64,000 bases of DNA from Candidatus Avelusimicrobium luingense (lineage in GTDB: Bacteria > Elusimicrobiota > Elusimicrobia > Elusimicrobiales > Elusimicrobiaceae), in the NCBI GenBank assembly GCA_900315845.1, contig OOHK01000006.1, forward strand, positions 1 to 64,000, in the 5' to 3' direction. Shown here piece by piece: positions 54,022 to 63,900 of this stretch (position 1 is its first letter; the number at the start of each line of letters is the position of its first letter). Below the pieces are notes generated by a model. The model was given only the letters and a program-made list of their open reading frames with translations, was not told where the DNA came from and did not search any database. The position numbers and the translations under genes are program-made.

Positions 54022-54029
54022 ATTTTCTC

Positions 54030-54644
54030 CTATAAATTGTTTAGCCAATGCACAATTTTGTTGTGTACGGCTTGGTTATACTCCGGGCCGACATTATTAA
54101 AATTGGCATACGTGCCCACTTGAGCATTTTGAACACCGGACGTAAAATCTTCCAAAAATGACCTGGGGTTACTGCCTTGCGTGGAAAACGGTATTACTTT
54201 CTTATTCTTAAAATCCGTTTGATCCAAAAAGGAATATAAGGGAGTAGCCATGGTGTACCACCACACCGGTCCTCCTACAAACACCACGTCGTAATTACTC
54301 ACATCCGGCAAATTACCGGCTAAAGCGGGATAAATTTTGTGGTTAAGTTCTTTTTTAATGCGTGCATAAAAAGCCGGAGAACTCTTAAATTCTTCCTGTG
54401 TTTGAATACGGTAAGTGTCCGCTTGTGTGATGGCGGCAGTTTGCTCGGCAATGTCTTGCGTATGGCCTGTCCAAGAATAGTAAATTACCAACACTTTACC
54501 CAACTTGGCGGTATAAGGAATTTCTTGCGTAAAATTGGCGAGTTCTTTTTTATTGCGCTGGGCTACCCGTACATGGTGTACCAGTGCCATTATTCCGCCG
54601 ATAACTGCTAAAATAAGCAAAATAATAAGTATCTTTTTAATCAT
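54030..54644 (-). CDS. membrane-anchored flavodoxin-like protein
   Basis: The 204-residue protein has an N-terminal helix (ILIILLILAVIGGIMALV) followed by a flavodoxin fold: FMN phosphate loop YYSWTGHTQDIAEQ, VFVGGPVWWYTMATPLYSFL and IPFSTQGSN. The anchor suggests electron transfer at the inner membrane. It starts 8 bp after the MerR stop, so it shares the MerR promoter. Confidence 0.87.
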   Translation of the reverse strand: MIKKILIILLILAVIGGIMALVHHVRVAQRNKKELANFTQEIPYTAKLGKVLVIYYSWTGHTQDIAEQTAAITQADTYRIQTQEEFKSSPAFYARIKKELNHKIYPALAGNLPDVSNYDVVFVGGPVWWYTMATPLYSFLDQTDFKNKKVIPFSTQGSNPRSFLEDFTSGVQNAQVGTYANFNNVGPEYNQAVHNKIVHWLNNL

Positions 54645-54652
54645 ACACCCCC

Positions 54653-55030
54653 CTAGAATTTAAGTTCCTTGTCTTTAGATGCAATTGCTTTATCGTATAC
54701 AGAGATTTTATAATCTAACCGTTTAAGCGTCTCTTGCATTTCTGTCAAACGTGCTTGCAGGGCTTTACGCTCGGTAACTAACAAGTCCCGCCGGGCCTTA
54801 AGCGTACGTTTGCCGCGCTTAAAGAGTTCAAAATACTTTCGCAGTATTTCTATGGAAAGTCCGGCACTACGCATGCATTTAATAAACGCTATTTGCACGC
54901 AGTCTTGCTGCGTATAATTTCTTATTCCGCCGGGCGTACGGCTTACATTAGACAGCAATCCCTCTTTTTCATAATAGCGTAACGTATCGGGCGAAATGTC
55001 ACATTGTTTACTTACTTCGGAAATAGTCAT
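54653..55030 (-). CDS. MerR-family transcriptional regulator
   Basis: The 125-residue protein has the winged-helix start MTISEVSKQCDISPDTLRYYEKEGLL followed by a long dimerisation coiled coil (RRDLLVTERKALQARLTEMQ), matching the AdhR/NmlR group of MerR regulators that sense reactive electrophiles. No Cys-pair metal site is seen in the C-terminus. It heads the flavoprotein operon and is autoregulated through a dyad in its own promoter. A strong CAGGAGAG precedes the ATG. Confidence 0.92.
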   Translation of the reverse strand: MTISEVSKQCDISPDTLRYYEKEGLLSNVSRTPGGIRNYTQQDCVQIAFIKCMRSAGLSIEILRKYFELFKRGKRTLKARRDLLVTERKALQARLTEMQETLKRLDYKISVYDKAIASKDKELKF

Positions 55031-55048
55031 AATCTCTCCTGTAAAGAT

Positions 55049-55079
55049 ATTGTAGCAGTTGGAGTCAACTCCAAGTCAA
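55049..55079 (-). promoter_or_regulatory. MerR-type promoter with operator dyad
   Basis: The -35 TTGACT and -10 TACAAT are 19 bp apart, the long spacing typical of MerR-activated promoters. The dyad TTGGAGT/ACTCCAA (55059-55074) fills the spacer. Confidence 0.9.
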
Positions 55080-55173
55080 GTTAAAAATTCAACCGATCTT
55101 CTATATAAATAGGGCCATATAGGTCGCCCCGTAAGAGAATGGTGTGTTATAATATAACATAAGGAGATGAATT

Positions 55174-55857
55174 ATGAAAATAACAAAATTAGCAGTCCTA
55201 ATTGCCCTATTGGGGACTTGTGTTTTCGTTGAAGCACAAGAGTACAAAACGCGCGAAGTACCAAATGCGCCCGCTTTTTCCGCCATTGAAGTGAACGGTG
55301 GAGACGTAAATGTGTCTTTCTCACAAGGGCCAAACCACGCTTTTGCCATCAGCGGACAAGCCAAACTGGTAAAAGCCACCAAAATAAAAGTAAAAGATAA
55401 TACCCTTATTATCGAATATAACGAACCTTTCTTTACGGGGGACGATAATGATGTCAACATTCGTGTAACGGCCCCGCAATTGGTTCGCATACGTGTGGCC
55501 GGAGAAGCGGATTTTGAATCTAAAACTCCTTTTCAAGGGCAAGACTTAACTATTAAAACCCGTCAAAACGGCGAAGTATCCATGAAAAATGTTTCCGTTT
55601 CTAATCTCAACTTGGATGCGAAAGGAAGTTCCTCGATTGATATGGACTATATCAACGCTAACAAGGTTCGTGTTTCTTCGTTAGACCGCGCGGAAGTGGA
55701 ACTTTCCGGTAACACCGAGGTGTTTGAAGTAGCCAAAAAAGGCATGTTTGCGGAAATTGACACCAAAAAACTGATTGCCAAACAAACAAGTGCCGCCGAA
55801 AACGGTGCAGCCGGGCAAGTAACCAAAGCAGACGGAAGTGTTGAATTTAATTTTTAA
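55174..55857 (+). CDS. DUF2807 (GIN-domain) secreted protein
   Basis: The 227-residue protein has signal peptide MKITKLAVLIALLGTCVFVEA and a beta-solenoid-like DUF2807 region: FSAIEVNGGDVNVSFSQG, IKVKDNTLIIEYNE, VRIRVAGEADFESKTP, and a run of short beta-strands (SSIDMDYINANKVRVSSLDR). The domain was named a putative autotransporter head, but its role is unknown. An AAGGAG Shine-Dalgarno precedes the ATG, and TATAAT lies about 20 bp upstream. Confidence 0.85.
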   Translation: MKITKLAVLIALLGTCVFVEAQEYKTREVPNAPAFSAIEVNGGDVNVSFSQGPNHAFAISGQAKLVKATKIKVKDNTLIIEYNEPFFTGDDNDVNIRVTAPQLVRIRVAGEADFESKTPFQGQDLTIKTRQNGEVSMKNVSVSNLNLDAKGSSSIDMDYINANKVRVSSLDRAEVELSGNTEVFEVAKKGMFAEIDTKKLIAKQTSAAENGAAGQVTKADGSVEFNF

Positions 55858-55875
55858 TACGTTCACGTGATAATC

Positions 55876-55903
55876 AAAGCCCCGCAAGCAGCGGGGCTTT
55901 TTT
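55876..55903 (+). terminator. terminator of the DUF2807 gene
   Basis: A 10-bp stem AAAGCCCCGC/GCGGGGCTTT followed by TTT; it may also work on the minus strand. Confidence 0.9.
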
Positions 55904-55908
55904 CTAGT

Positions 55909-56589
55909 CTATTTTCTAGTTGTTTTTTGACTTTCTTCTCTAGATTGTTGTATGTTTTCTAGTTGTTCTTTATCTATAATTTTTGGTATGAATACCAATA
56001 TTGGGACCACATGATTCATTTCGTTTTTACTTTCATACTCAAAAACCCCAACATATGTAGAGCAGGTACCACTTGGCGGAGTTAAAATCTTTTTATCAAA
56101 GTACAGCTCATCTTTTTGTTTCGGATACATGAAGATTTTGCTATTAATTGTCTTGCATTTATCATATTCCGTAATCTCACAACCATTTGCTAAAACAAAA
56201 TCTGATAATACTTGAAATACTACATAGGACTTATATTCACTTTCGCAGTATGGATTTTTAACATATAATCCTAAATTTAGAAATTTATCTATTTCTTTTT
56301 CAGTATATCCAAATTGACTTGCGATTCCCATTGTTAGAACATCTACATAGTTAATATCCCGTTCCGCGTATTTTAGTAGAATCTGTATTCCTTCGTCCTT
56401 TTCGAGATCTTTTAATTCTTTAAGCGTGGCCTCCTCTTCTTTTGTGAGAGTTTTCTTTTCTTCTTTTTCTTGTAAATCTTTTATCGTCGCAATCGCATGC
56501 TTTTGGATTTGATACAAACTTGGACGTTGATTAGAAGCACAAGCTCCTAAAAATAATCCTAAACATAAAATACAAATCAATTTTTTCAT
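55909..56589 (-). CDS. lipoprotein of unknown function
   Basis: The 226-residue protein has lipobox LGAC (Cys17), a charged coiled coil (about 38-75, LQEKEEKKTLTKEEEATLKE), then a globular part with several Cys (NPYCESEY, NGCEITEYDKCKTI, SGTCST). No family is recognised. AAGGAGA precedes the ATG. It stands 60 bp downstream of the SurA-like gene and may be co-transcribed. Confidence 0.72.
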   Translation of the reverse strand: MKKLICILCLGLFLGACASNQRPSLYQIQKHAIATIKDLQEKEEKKTLTKEEEATLKELKDLEKDEGIQILLKYAERDINYVDVLTMGIASQFGYTEKEIDKFLNLGLYVKNPYCESEYKSYVVFQVLSDFVLANGCEITEYDKCKTINSKIFMYPKQKDELYFDKKILTPPSGTCSTYVGVFEYESKNEMNHVVPILVFIPKIIDKEQLENIQQSREESQKTTRK

Positions 56590-56650
56590 AATTTCTCCTT
56601 TTGCGTAATAAGAATATCAAACCGTATCCTAATCACATTGCCCAAAGCGT

Positions 56651-57778
56651 CTAATGGGCAGCCGCTTGGGTATTATTTACTTTATATTGCGGTAAAAAAA
56701 TTTCTACTTTAGATTTTTGTACCAAATCTTTCACTTGTTGTTGTATTTTTTGTTGCAACGCTACCGATATCAGATAGTTAATGATATCCTGACGGAGTTG
56801 CCCGTATGTTAACGTATGGGCGGCCCGTTTTTCATTCACGCGTAAAATATAAATTCCTGCCTGATCGGTAATAGGGCCAAACACCTCGCCCAAACGCGCT
56901 TCAAATATTTTTTTATCTATATCTTTGGGTAATGTCCCGCGTATTAAAATCTTTTCCCCATTTGTTTGTAAGGCACTTTTATCGTCGGAATAGGCTTGTA
57001 TGGCTTGTGTAAAAGCAATTTTATTATCCTTTAATTCTCGGGCGATTTTATTAGCCAAATCTTTTTTATTCGCAATCATTTTTTCATCCATATCATCGGA
57101 AATCGCTAAAAACACAATGGAAGCAGCCACCCGTTCCGCACTAGCCTTTTCCACGCCCGCCGCAAAGGGAGCAATTAATGCCAAATCTTCCTTTGATAAA
57201 GAGGTAATTTTATGTTGATTTTTAGATACAACCGCCATGGTATCGTCATAAAATTTTTTTAAGGTTTCTTCACTCAGTTCTATTTTCTGTTTATTTGACA
57301 AATCTTTCAAGAAAAGTTGCACGCTTAACTCTTTACGTATATTGGCTTTTAATTGTTGTAATGTAACACCGTCCGCTTTCAATTTTTTATTAAATTTATT
57401 CTCTATTTGTCTTTTATCGGTAATGGCCTTGCCGTTTTCGTCAACGGCAAGAAGTTGTTTAAGATTATTGATGCTTTGATTTACGGCTTCATTTTTAACG
57501 GTAATGTTTGCCTTGCGAGCTTCTTGGGCCAATACTTCATTGGTAATAATTTGATCTAAAGCGATTTGCCCCAATAATAAACGAGTCTGCTCATTATCGA
57601 CGAAAGCAGGATTGTTTTGTGTTTGCTGTAATATCAAATTATCCAACGTACTTTCATAGGTTTTCCGGGTTATTTTCGTCCCATTTACGGTAGCAACGAC
57701 ATTTGTAGAATCAGAACAAGCGACTATCCAAAAAGCCAAAACAGTAAATAACAGAATTGCATTTTTATGTATTTTCAT
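56651..57778 (-). CDS. SurA/PpiC-like peptidyl-prolyl isomerase lipoprotein
   Basis: The protein (375 residues from the ATG at 57778) has lipobox IVAC and a SurA N-domain pattern (VVATVNGTKITRKTYESTLDNL, IALDQIITNEVLAQEARKAN). A parvulin-like PPIase domain follows (VAASIVFLAIS, IARELKDNKIAFTQAIQAYS, GPITDQAGIYILRVNEKR) with a C-terminal helix. It would chaperone outer-membrane proteins in the periplasm, which fits its place next to a giant autotransporter. GAGGT precedes the chosen ATG; the frame is open further upstream but without a signal. Confidence 0.87.
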   Translation of the reverse strand: MKIHKNAILLFTVLAFWIVACSDSTNVVATVNGTKITRKTYESTLDNLILQQTQNNPAFVDNEQTRLLLGQIALDQIITNEVLAQEARKANITVKNEAVNQSINNLKQLLAVDENGKAITDKRQIENKFNKKLKADGVTLQQLKANIRKELSVQLFLKDLSNKQKIELSEETLKKFYDDTMAVVSKNQHKITSLSKEDLALIAPFAAGVEKASAERVAASIVFLAISDDMDEKMIANKKDLANKIARELKDNKIAFTQAIQAYSDDKSALQTNGEKILIRGTLPKDIDKKIFEARLGEVFGPITDQAGIYILRVNEKRAAHTLTYGQLRQDIINYLISVALQQKIQQQVKDLVQKSKVEIFLPQYKVNNTQAAAH

Positions 57779-57958
57779 GATTATAATACCTCTTTTCACC
57801 AACCTATAAAACTTATATATATTATATCCAAATCCGACTGACAACAAATACATTGGGCACTATAACGTATGAAGTTCTATATGCTAAACCCAAATCTCAT
57901 TGATACGTATAGTGCCCAAAAAATTATATGGTATTTCGTTGATTCGTTGCGGCTATGT

Positions 57959-60900
57959 TTATTTCCCTTTTCTTTGTTGCATGACTATAATGAGTAATAA
58001 AATCATACCGCATACAAGCACCATCGGCCAATTGCTACCGTTTTTCGTCCCGGTGGCAGGTTCTTCTGCTTGGGAAGCCGACGGTTCTTGATTGACATCC
58101 TGTTCTTTGGCAATCGGCTGTTCGGCCTTCGCAACTTTTTGGTCTTTATGGATGTCCTGTTCTTTGGCAATCGGTTGTTCGGTCCGGTTTTCTTTCTGCT
58201 CTTTACCGACCACCGCATTTACAACCGGCTTTTCGGTTTTTATATTTTGTTGTTGGGCAACACTCCCCTGTTCAACCGTTTCCGGCGCTTGGATATCTTT
58301 CGGTGTTTGCTGCATTTCACCAATCGCCACGACCGGCCCTTCGGCTTGCGGTTCTTGCCTATTTTCGCTCACGGTCTCATTTTCAACGGCAGGGTTCATC
58401 TGTACAGCCCCGGCATTGTGGCCGCCTTTACCGAAGGCCCAGCGGATACCGCCGACCACATCTATACCGTTTCTGCCACCGTTGTAGCCCATGGCTTGTA
58501 CAAATGCGGAGAATCTGTCATTAAATGCTTTTTGCACACCCACATCATACCGCATATACGGTTTGATGCTCATTTCAGGCAATTCCACCTCATTAGCAAG
58601 CACAGATGTCTTATTCATTAAGTTATAGACCATTCCCACGGAGGCATACGGTTGCCAACCCTTTACATTACCTACTAATCTCAAGGTGGGATTTAATTGG
58701 ACGGTATGTAACGGTTTAGGAGCAATCTTTACTCCCGCGGCATTGGTATAATCAAACGTCTTAATCATACTGTAATTCATCAACCAAATAGGCTGAATGA
58801 TAAAATTGCCGTCGCCCAGTTCAATATTATAACCGGTTTGAGTACCCACTCCGGTGGCAAACAAGGTGGAATTTTCGCGCCCGTACATGGTACGCGTGTC
58901 CACAAAACTGGTTCCCACATTAGCGGTAACACCTGTCCAGAAATTATTTTTGTAGAACGTTTGGGTCAAGCCGAACATTCCGCCGTCCATAGAGGAACTA
59001 ACTTCCGGATAATCCGTATTAGCACCGTTATATCCGACGTACCCGGTGGTAATTCCATACCAATCGCGGCCCCAATCTTGGAAAGTAGAATCAATTCCCA
59101 CCAAAGACCCATACGATTTGACATCGGCTTTCGGCCCTTTGCGTAGCGGGACATCTTCAAAAGCCGCATACGATTTAAACCATATCGCCAATTTATCTTT
59201 ATCTTGACCGGTCAAAATCCTTTTGCCATAGTTTTCTCCCTGTGCCACCGCATGGGAAGTTTCATCAGACATAGAGAATCTTTCATCCGCCGGGAATTTG
59301 GTGTACCAATCCGCATGTTCGTAAGCATGTTGGAAAGTATTAGCCATGATGGTCTGCATGCCGGCCTGTGAAATCACCGGCGTAGCCAATACAGCCGGGT
59401 TAAAATCAGATACATCCGTTCCGGATCCGCCCGAGTAGGTTAACCAACCGTTTGCGATGCGTCCGTAAATTCTGCGAATAGGTGTCATAATAGACGGTAA
59501 TTCAAACGTTTCGGAAGTCACATTGGCTTGACCTAATTGTGTCATATCACCCAAATGGATGTTGATGTTGTCTTGAGTGGTAGTGCCAAACACATTGACC
59601 TGATTTACATTAAAGATACCGCCATTATTAGTAACCGTTGCACTAAAAGAATCGGAAGTTAAGGTACTTAAATCTAAATCAATACCGATATTGGACAGAG
59701 CATTCAAGTTGACCGTTCCGAGGTTGGTAGAAGTAATACTTCCGTCAATCATATCCATTCCGCCGCCGTTGACATTGAACGCCGTAGCGCCCGAAATATC
59801 ACCGTTACTACCGAATCTCACGGTTGAATTATACAAGTCAACATACGTGTTTGTAATCGTATTATCAATGGTGAACGGTGCATTGGTTGTTAATGCTACA
59901 CGAGAGCCGGCACTGCCATCACCCGTAATATCACTGACAGTTTGACTTCCGGCATTATACACCAAGGATCCGTTATTAGTAATACCGCTCGTCGCTACCA
60001 AATTCTCTGAATTGGTAGTGATGGTGCCGGTATTGGTAATCGTATTTTGGGTGATAGTATTGCTATTGGTAAAATTACCACTATTAGTAAACGCTCCGCT
60101 TCCGGTAATGGAGCCTGTATTATTACCACCGGCTACCGAAATCGTACCGTTATTTGCCACGGTTCCGTTGTTTTGAAATCCGGCCGCAGCGGTAATAGTA
60201 GTGCTGCCGTTATTGGTTAACGTTTGGCCGCTATTAACCGTTAAGGAACCTTGTGTTATATTGGCTGAATTTTGAACACTGTTCGTAACGGTTAACGAAC
60301 CGGATCCCAAAATGTTTGCTGCCAAAGTACCACCCGTTAATTCCAATGTGCCATCGTTATTGGTGGCATTCGTCAAGGCAGTCGCATTCGTATTTAATGT
60401 AGCCCCGTTTTTTACATCCACCGCGTTAGCAATGGTATGATCGGCACTGTTGGTTACATTACCGGTGATATTGGTCGTTCCGCCGCTACTCAATATGTCA
60501 CTGGAGATATTCCCGCCGGTTAAATTCAAGGTACCGTTGTTGGTAATTCCGTCCGTTGCCGTAAGCGTACTTGCATCAGACGTCAAAGCACCGCCGGCGG
60601 ATACGCTTACTTCTTTTTGAGAAATGGTACCGCTATTGGTTAAGGTGCCGGTGATGTTGGTCGTTCCGGCCGTATTGCTTATAGTGCCGGCATTAGTCAT
60701 ACCGGTGCCGGCTAACGTCAACGTGTTGCTATTATCAATGGTGCCGTTATTGGTGAGCGTGGTCTTTACCGTGATATCACCCGTATTAGTCAACGTGGTG
60801 CTTGCAGCAGTTGCCAACGTTCCTTGAGAAATCGTTCCGGCGTTACTCGTGGTAGCATTGATGTTTAACGTGCCCGAATCTCCGACAATAGAGCCGTTAT

Positions 60901-63900
60901 TATTCAAGGTACCGTTTACAGTAACTGTTCCGCTATTAGTCAACGTAACCGAGGCGGCTGTGGTAATAATTCCTTGCTCGATAGTCCCTGTGTTGGAAGA
61001 ATCACCGTTTATCACCAAGGAACTCGTTCCGGTACCCGTTATGGTTCCCGCGTTAGTTAAGTTCGTATTGGCGGTAATGGTGGCATTATTGTTCGTTAAA
61101 GTATTTTCGCTTGCTACGGTAATATTATCTTGTTCTAAACTATTGTTTACCGTTACAGAAGACGCATTTCCGGCGGTATCTTTCGTGATATTTACGGTAC
61201 CTGTTCCTTGGGCATTATCCAATATAACCGTACCGGACATATTGACGGTGCCATCGTTATCAATATCCGTCGTATTACCGCTTAACTTCGTGTTATAGAG
61301 ATTGATTGTTCCGCCCGTGGCATTGGTCAGCGCGGTGGAAAAATTATTCAATCCGGCTCCGGTCACATTGCCGGAACTATCTACCCCTATGTCGTTTAAG
61401 GACAAGGTTTGGCCGCTTCCGACCGAGATCCCCGCACCGGTATCGCCGGTGATAGAATATCCATTTGTGTTTCCGTTTACGGTTAAATTGGTACCGCCTA
61501 ATGCCGGGGTACTTGCCAACGCCGCATTATTACCCAGCGTATAGGCTTTTTCCGTTACCGTAGAGGCAATGGCATTTGCCAAGGAGTCATATTCAAACTT
61601 CAAGAAACCCGCATTTACACTTTCGTGGGATGTTTCATACGTAACAAGATAACTTTCCGTGCCCGTTATCGTTATATTTGCATTGCTTCCTAACCCCGCA
61701 TTATTGCGTAAATATTCATCGGTCACTTGAACCCATAAAGGTATTTGAGTATCGGCATCATTCATCAGGTTGATATTTGCCGATGAAAATACAAAACTGC
61801 CTGTTCCGCTAACGGCTCCGGCTGCGCTGATGATATCCGCTACCGGGGTGGCCCCCGCTAAATTAACATCTATCGCCAAATCTACCGTACCGTTTATGGT
61901 GGTGCTTTGCCCTAATTGATAGGTTTCTGTCGCGCTGTTGCGTAAATCTAACAATCCGCCGCTAGCCGTAAAATTCGTCGCGTCTTCTACACTATTAGTC
62001 GCACCCAGTTTTAACGTGCCCGAGTTTAACGCCACGCTATTGCCGGCCACGGTATCATTAAACTCCACAATGCCCGCACCACCCAACACAATCGCGCCGT
62101 TTGATCCGGTGATTTTATCGTCAAATGTAATAGAACTATTCGCCCCGGCGTTCATATTAACGGTTCCGCTGTTGTACAATGCATTTGAAACGCTGTTGGC
62201 TTGGTTGCCGCTAAATACGGTGTCTGCGCCATTGGATGAGGTAATAGTTACGGTGCCTGTATTGTAAATAGCGCCCCCGGCGGTTGTAGCACTGTTGGAA
62301 GTATAGGTGCCTGATAAGTCGCTGATGGTTCCGGTATTATAGATAGCGCCGCCGTTTGCCGCATTGTTAGAAGTATACGTACCCGCCAATGCGGTAATCG
62401 TGCCGACGTTGTTTATCGCACCGCCGTTGCCCGCAGCGCTATTGGAAGTATATGTACCTGCTAAATCTGTAATCGTTCCGGCGTTATAAATAGCACCGCC
62501 GTCGGTTGTTGCACCGTTATTTTTAAATGTTGAAGCGGTGTCTACGGATACGGTTTGCCCCGCGGTGTTATAAATAGCCCCCCCATAATCGGCCATGTTA
62601 CCGTCAGACGCATTATCTCCGCCGAAAGTAGCACTTATGGCATTAGTAATCGTACCGTTATTATATAAGGCGCCACCGTTACCCGTAGCGCTGTTAGCGG
62701 TATAAGTACCGGCAAATGTAGTGATTGTTCCTGTATTGTTTATTGCACCACCGTTACCCGTAGCGCTGTTAGTAGCATACGTACCCGCTAAATCGGCAAT
62801 CGTTCCGGCGTTATAAATAGCACCGCCGTCGGTTGTAGCCGTGTTGTTCTTAAATATGGAAGCGGAATCTATGGATACGGTTTGCCCAGCGGCGTTATAA
62901 ATAGCACCACCTAAATCGGCAACGTTACCGTCGGCTGCATTATCACCGCCGAACGTCGCACTAATGGCATTGGTGATTACACCGTTATTATATAAGGCAC
63001 CGCCGTTACCCGTAGCGCTGTTAGCGGTATAAGTACCCGCTAAATCTGTAATCGTACCCTCGTTATAAATAGCACCGCCGTTACCTGTGGCTGTATTAGC
63101 AGTAAAAAGGGAATCTGTTATTGCCCCTATGCTTGAACCGCTTGCATTGATGATGGCCGCACCGGATGTATCGGTAGTATTTTGGACAAAGGTTGAACCA
63201 GAAATGGTGTTTACGGTGCCGCCGCTTATGTTATTTAGGGCAGATCCGCTTTGGTTATTATTGTTATAAAATATAGAATTTAATATGGTGCCGATCGTTC
63301 CACCGTTATATATTGTTCCCGTTTGCTGACCGCTAGCTGTAGAAACTGTATTGTTACCGATAAACTGAGAACCGGAAATAAGGTCTATCGTTGTGGTGAT
63401 TTTATTATAAATAGCACTGCCACCGCGATTCTTCACTTCGACTGAGCCGGAAGCCGGAGCGGTGGCTATATTATTATAAAATATAGAATTTAATATTTGA
63501 GTTATTTTATTTGTGCTATCGTTATGAACTGTACCTTGCGGCGAATTGTTCGCGACAAAAACAGAACCGGTGATAGACATGGTCCCTTCTTCTCTGTTTT
63601 GTAATACGCCGTATTGACCGCGGTTATTAAAAAAGACAGAATCAGTAACGGATGTAGTCCCCGCTGATCTGATAAATCCGGCTCTGTCAGTTGTTTTGCC
63701 AAAATTGTCCACGGAATTTCCTACCGCAACGCTGGTAATAATATCCATCCCATCGACGATAGAACTTGAGGTGGTTGTAGTATAAGTGCCGAGATTTTGC
63801 AAGTTAAGAGTTTGGGGATTGTCTACAAAAATTCTTACTTCGTTGGCTGTTGAAGTATTATGTATTCCATAGTGTCCGGTTCCACCATCGATAGTGAGAA

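Noticed and set aside
60624-62267. Several open frames on the + strand opposite the giant autotransporter
   Set aside because: They mirror the biased codons of the repetitive passenger, have no start signals and read as low-complexity Val/Pro-rich sequence.
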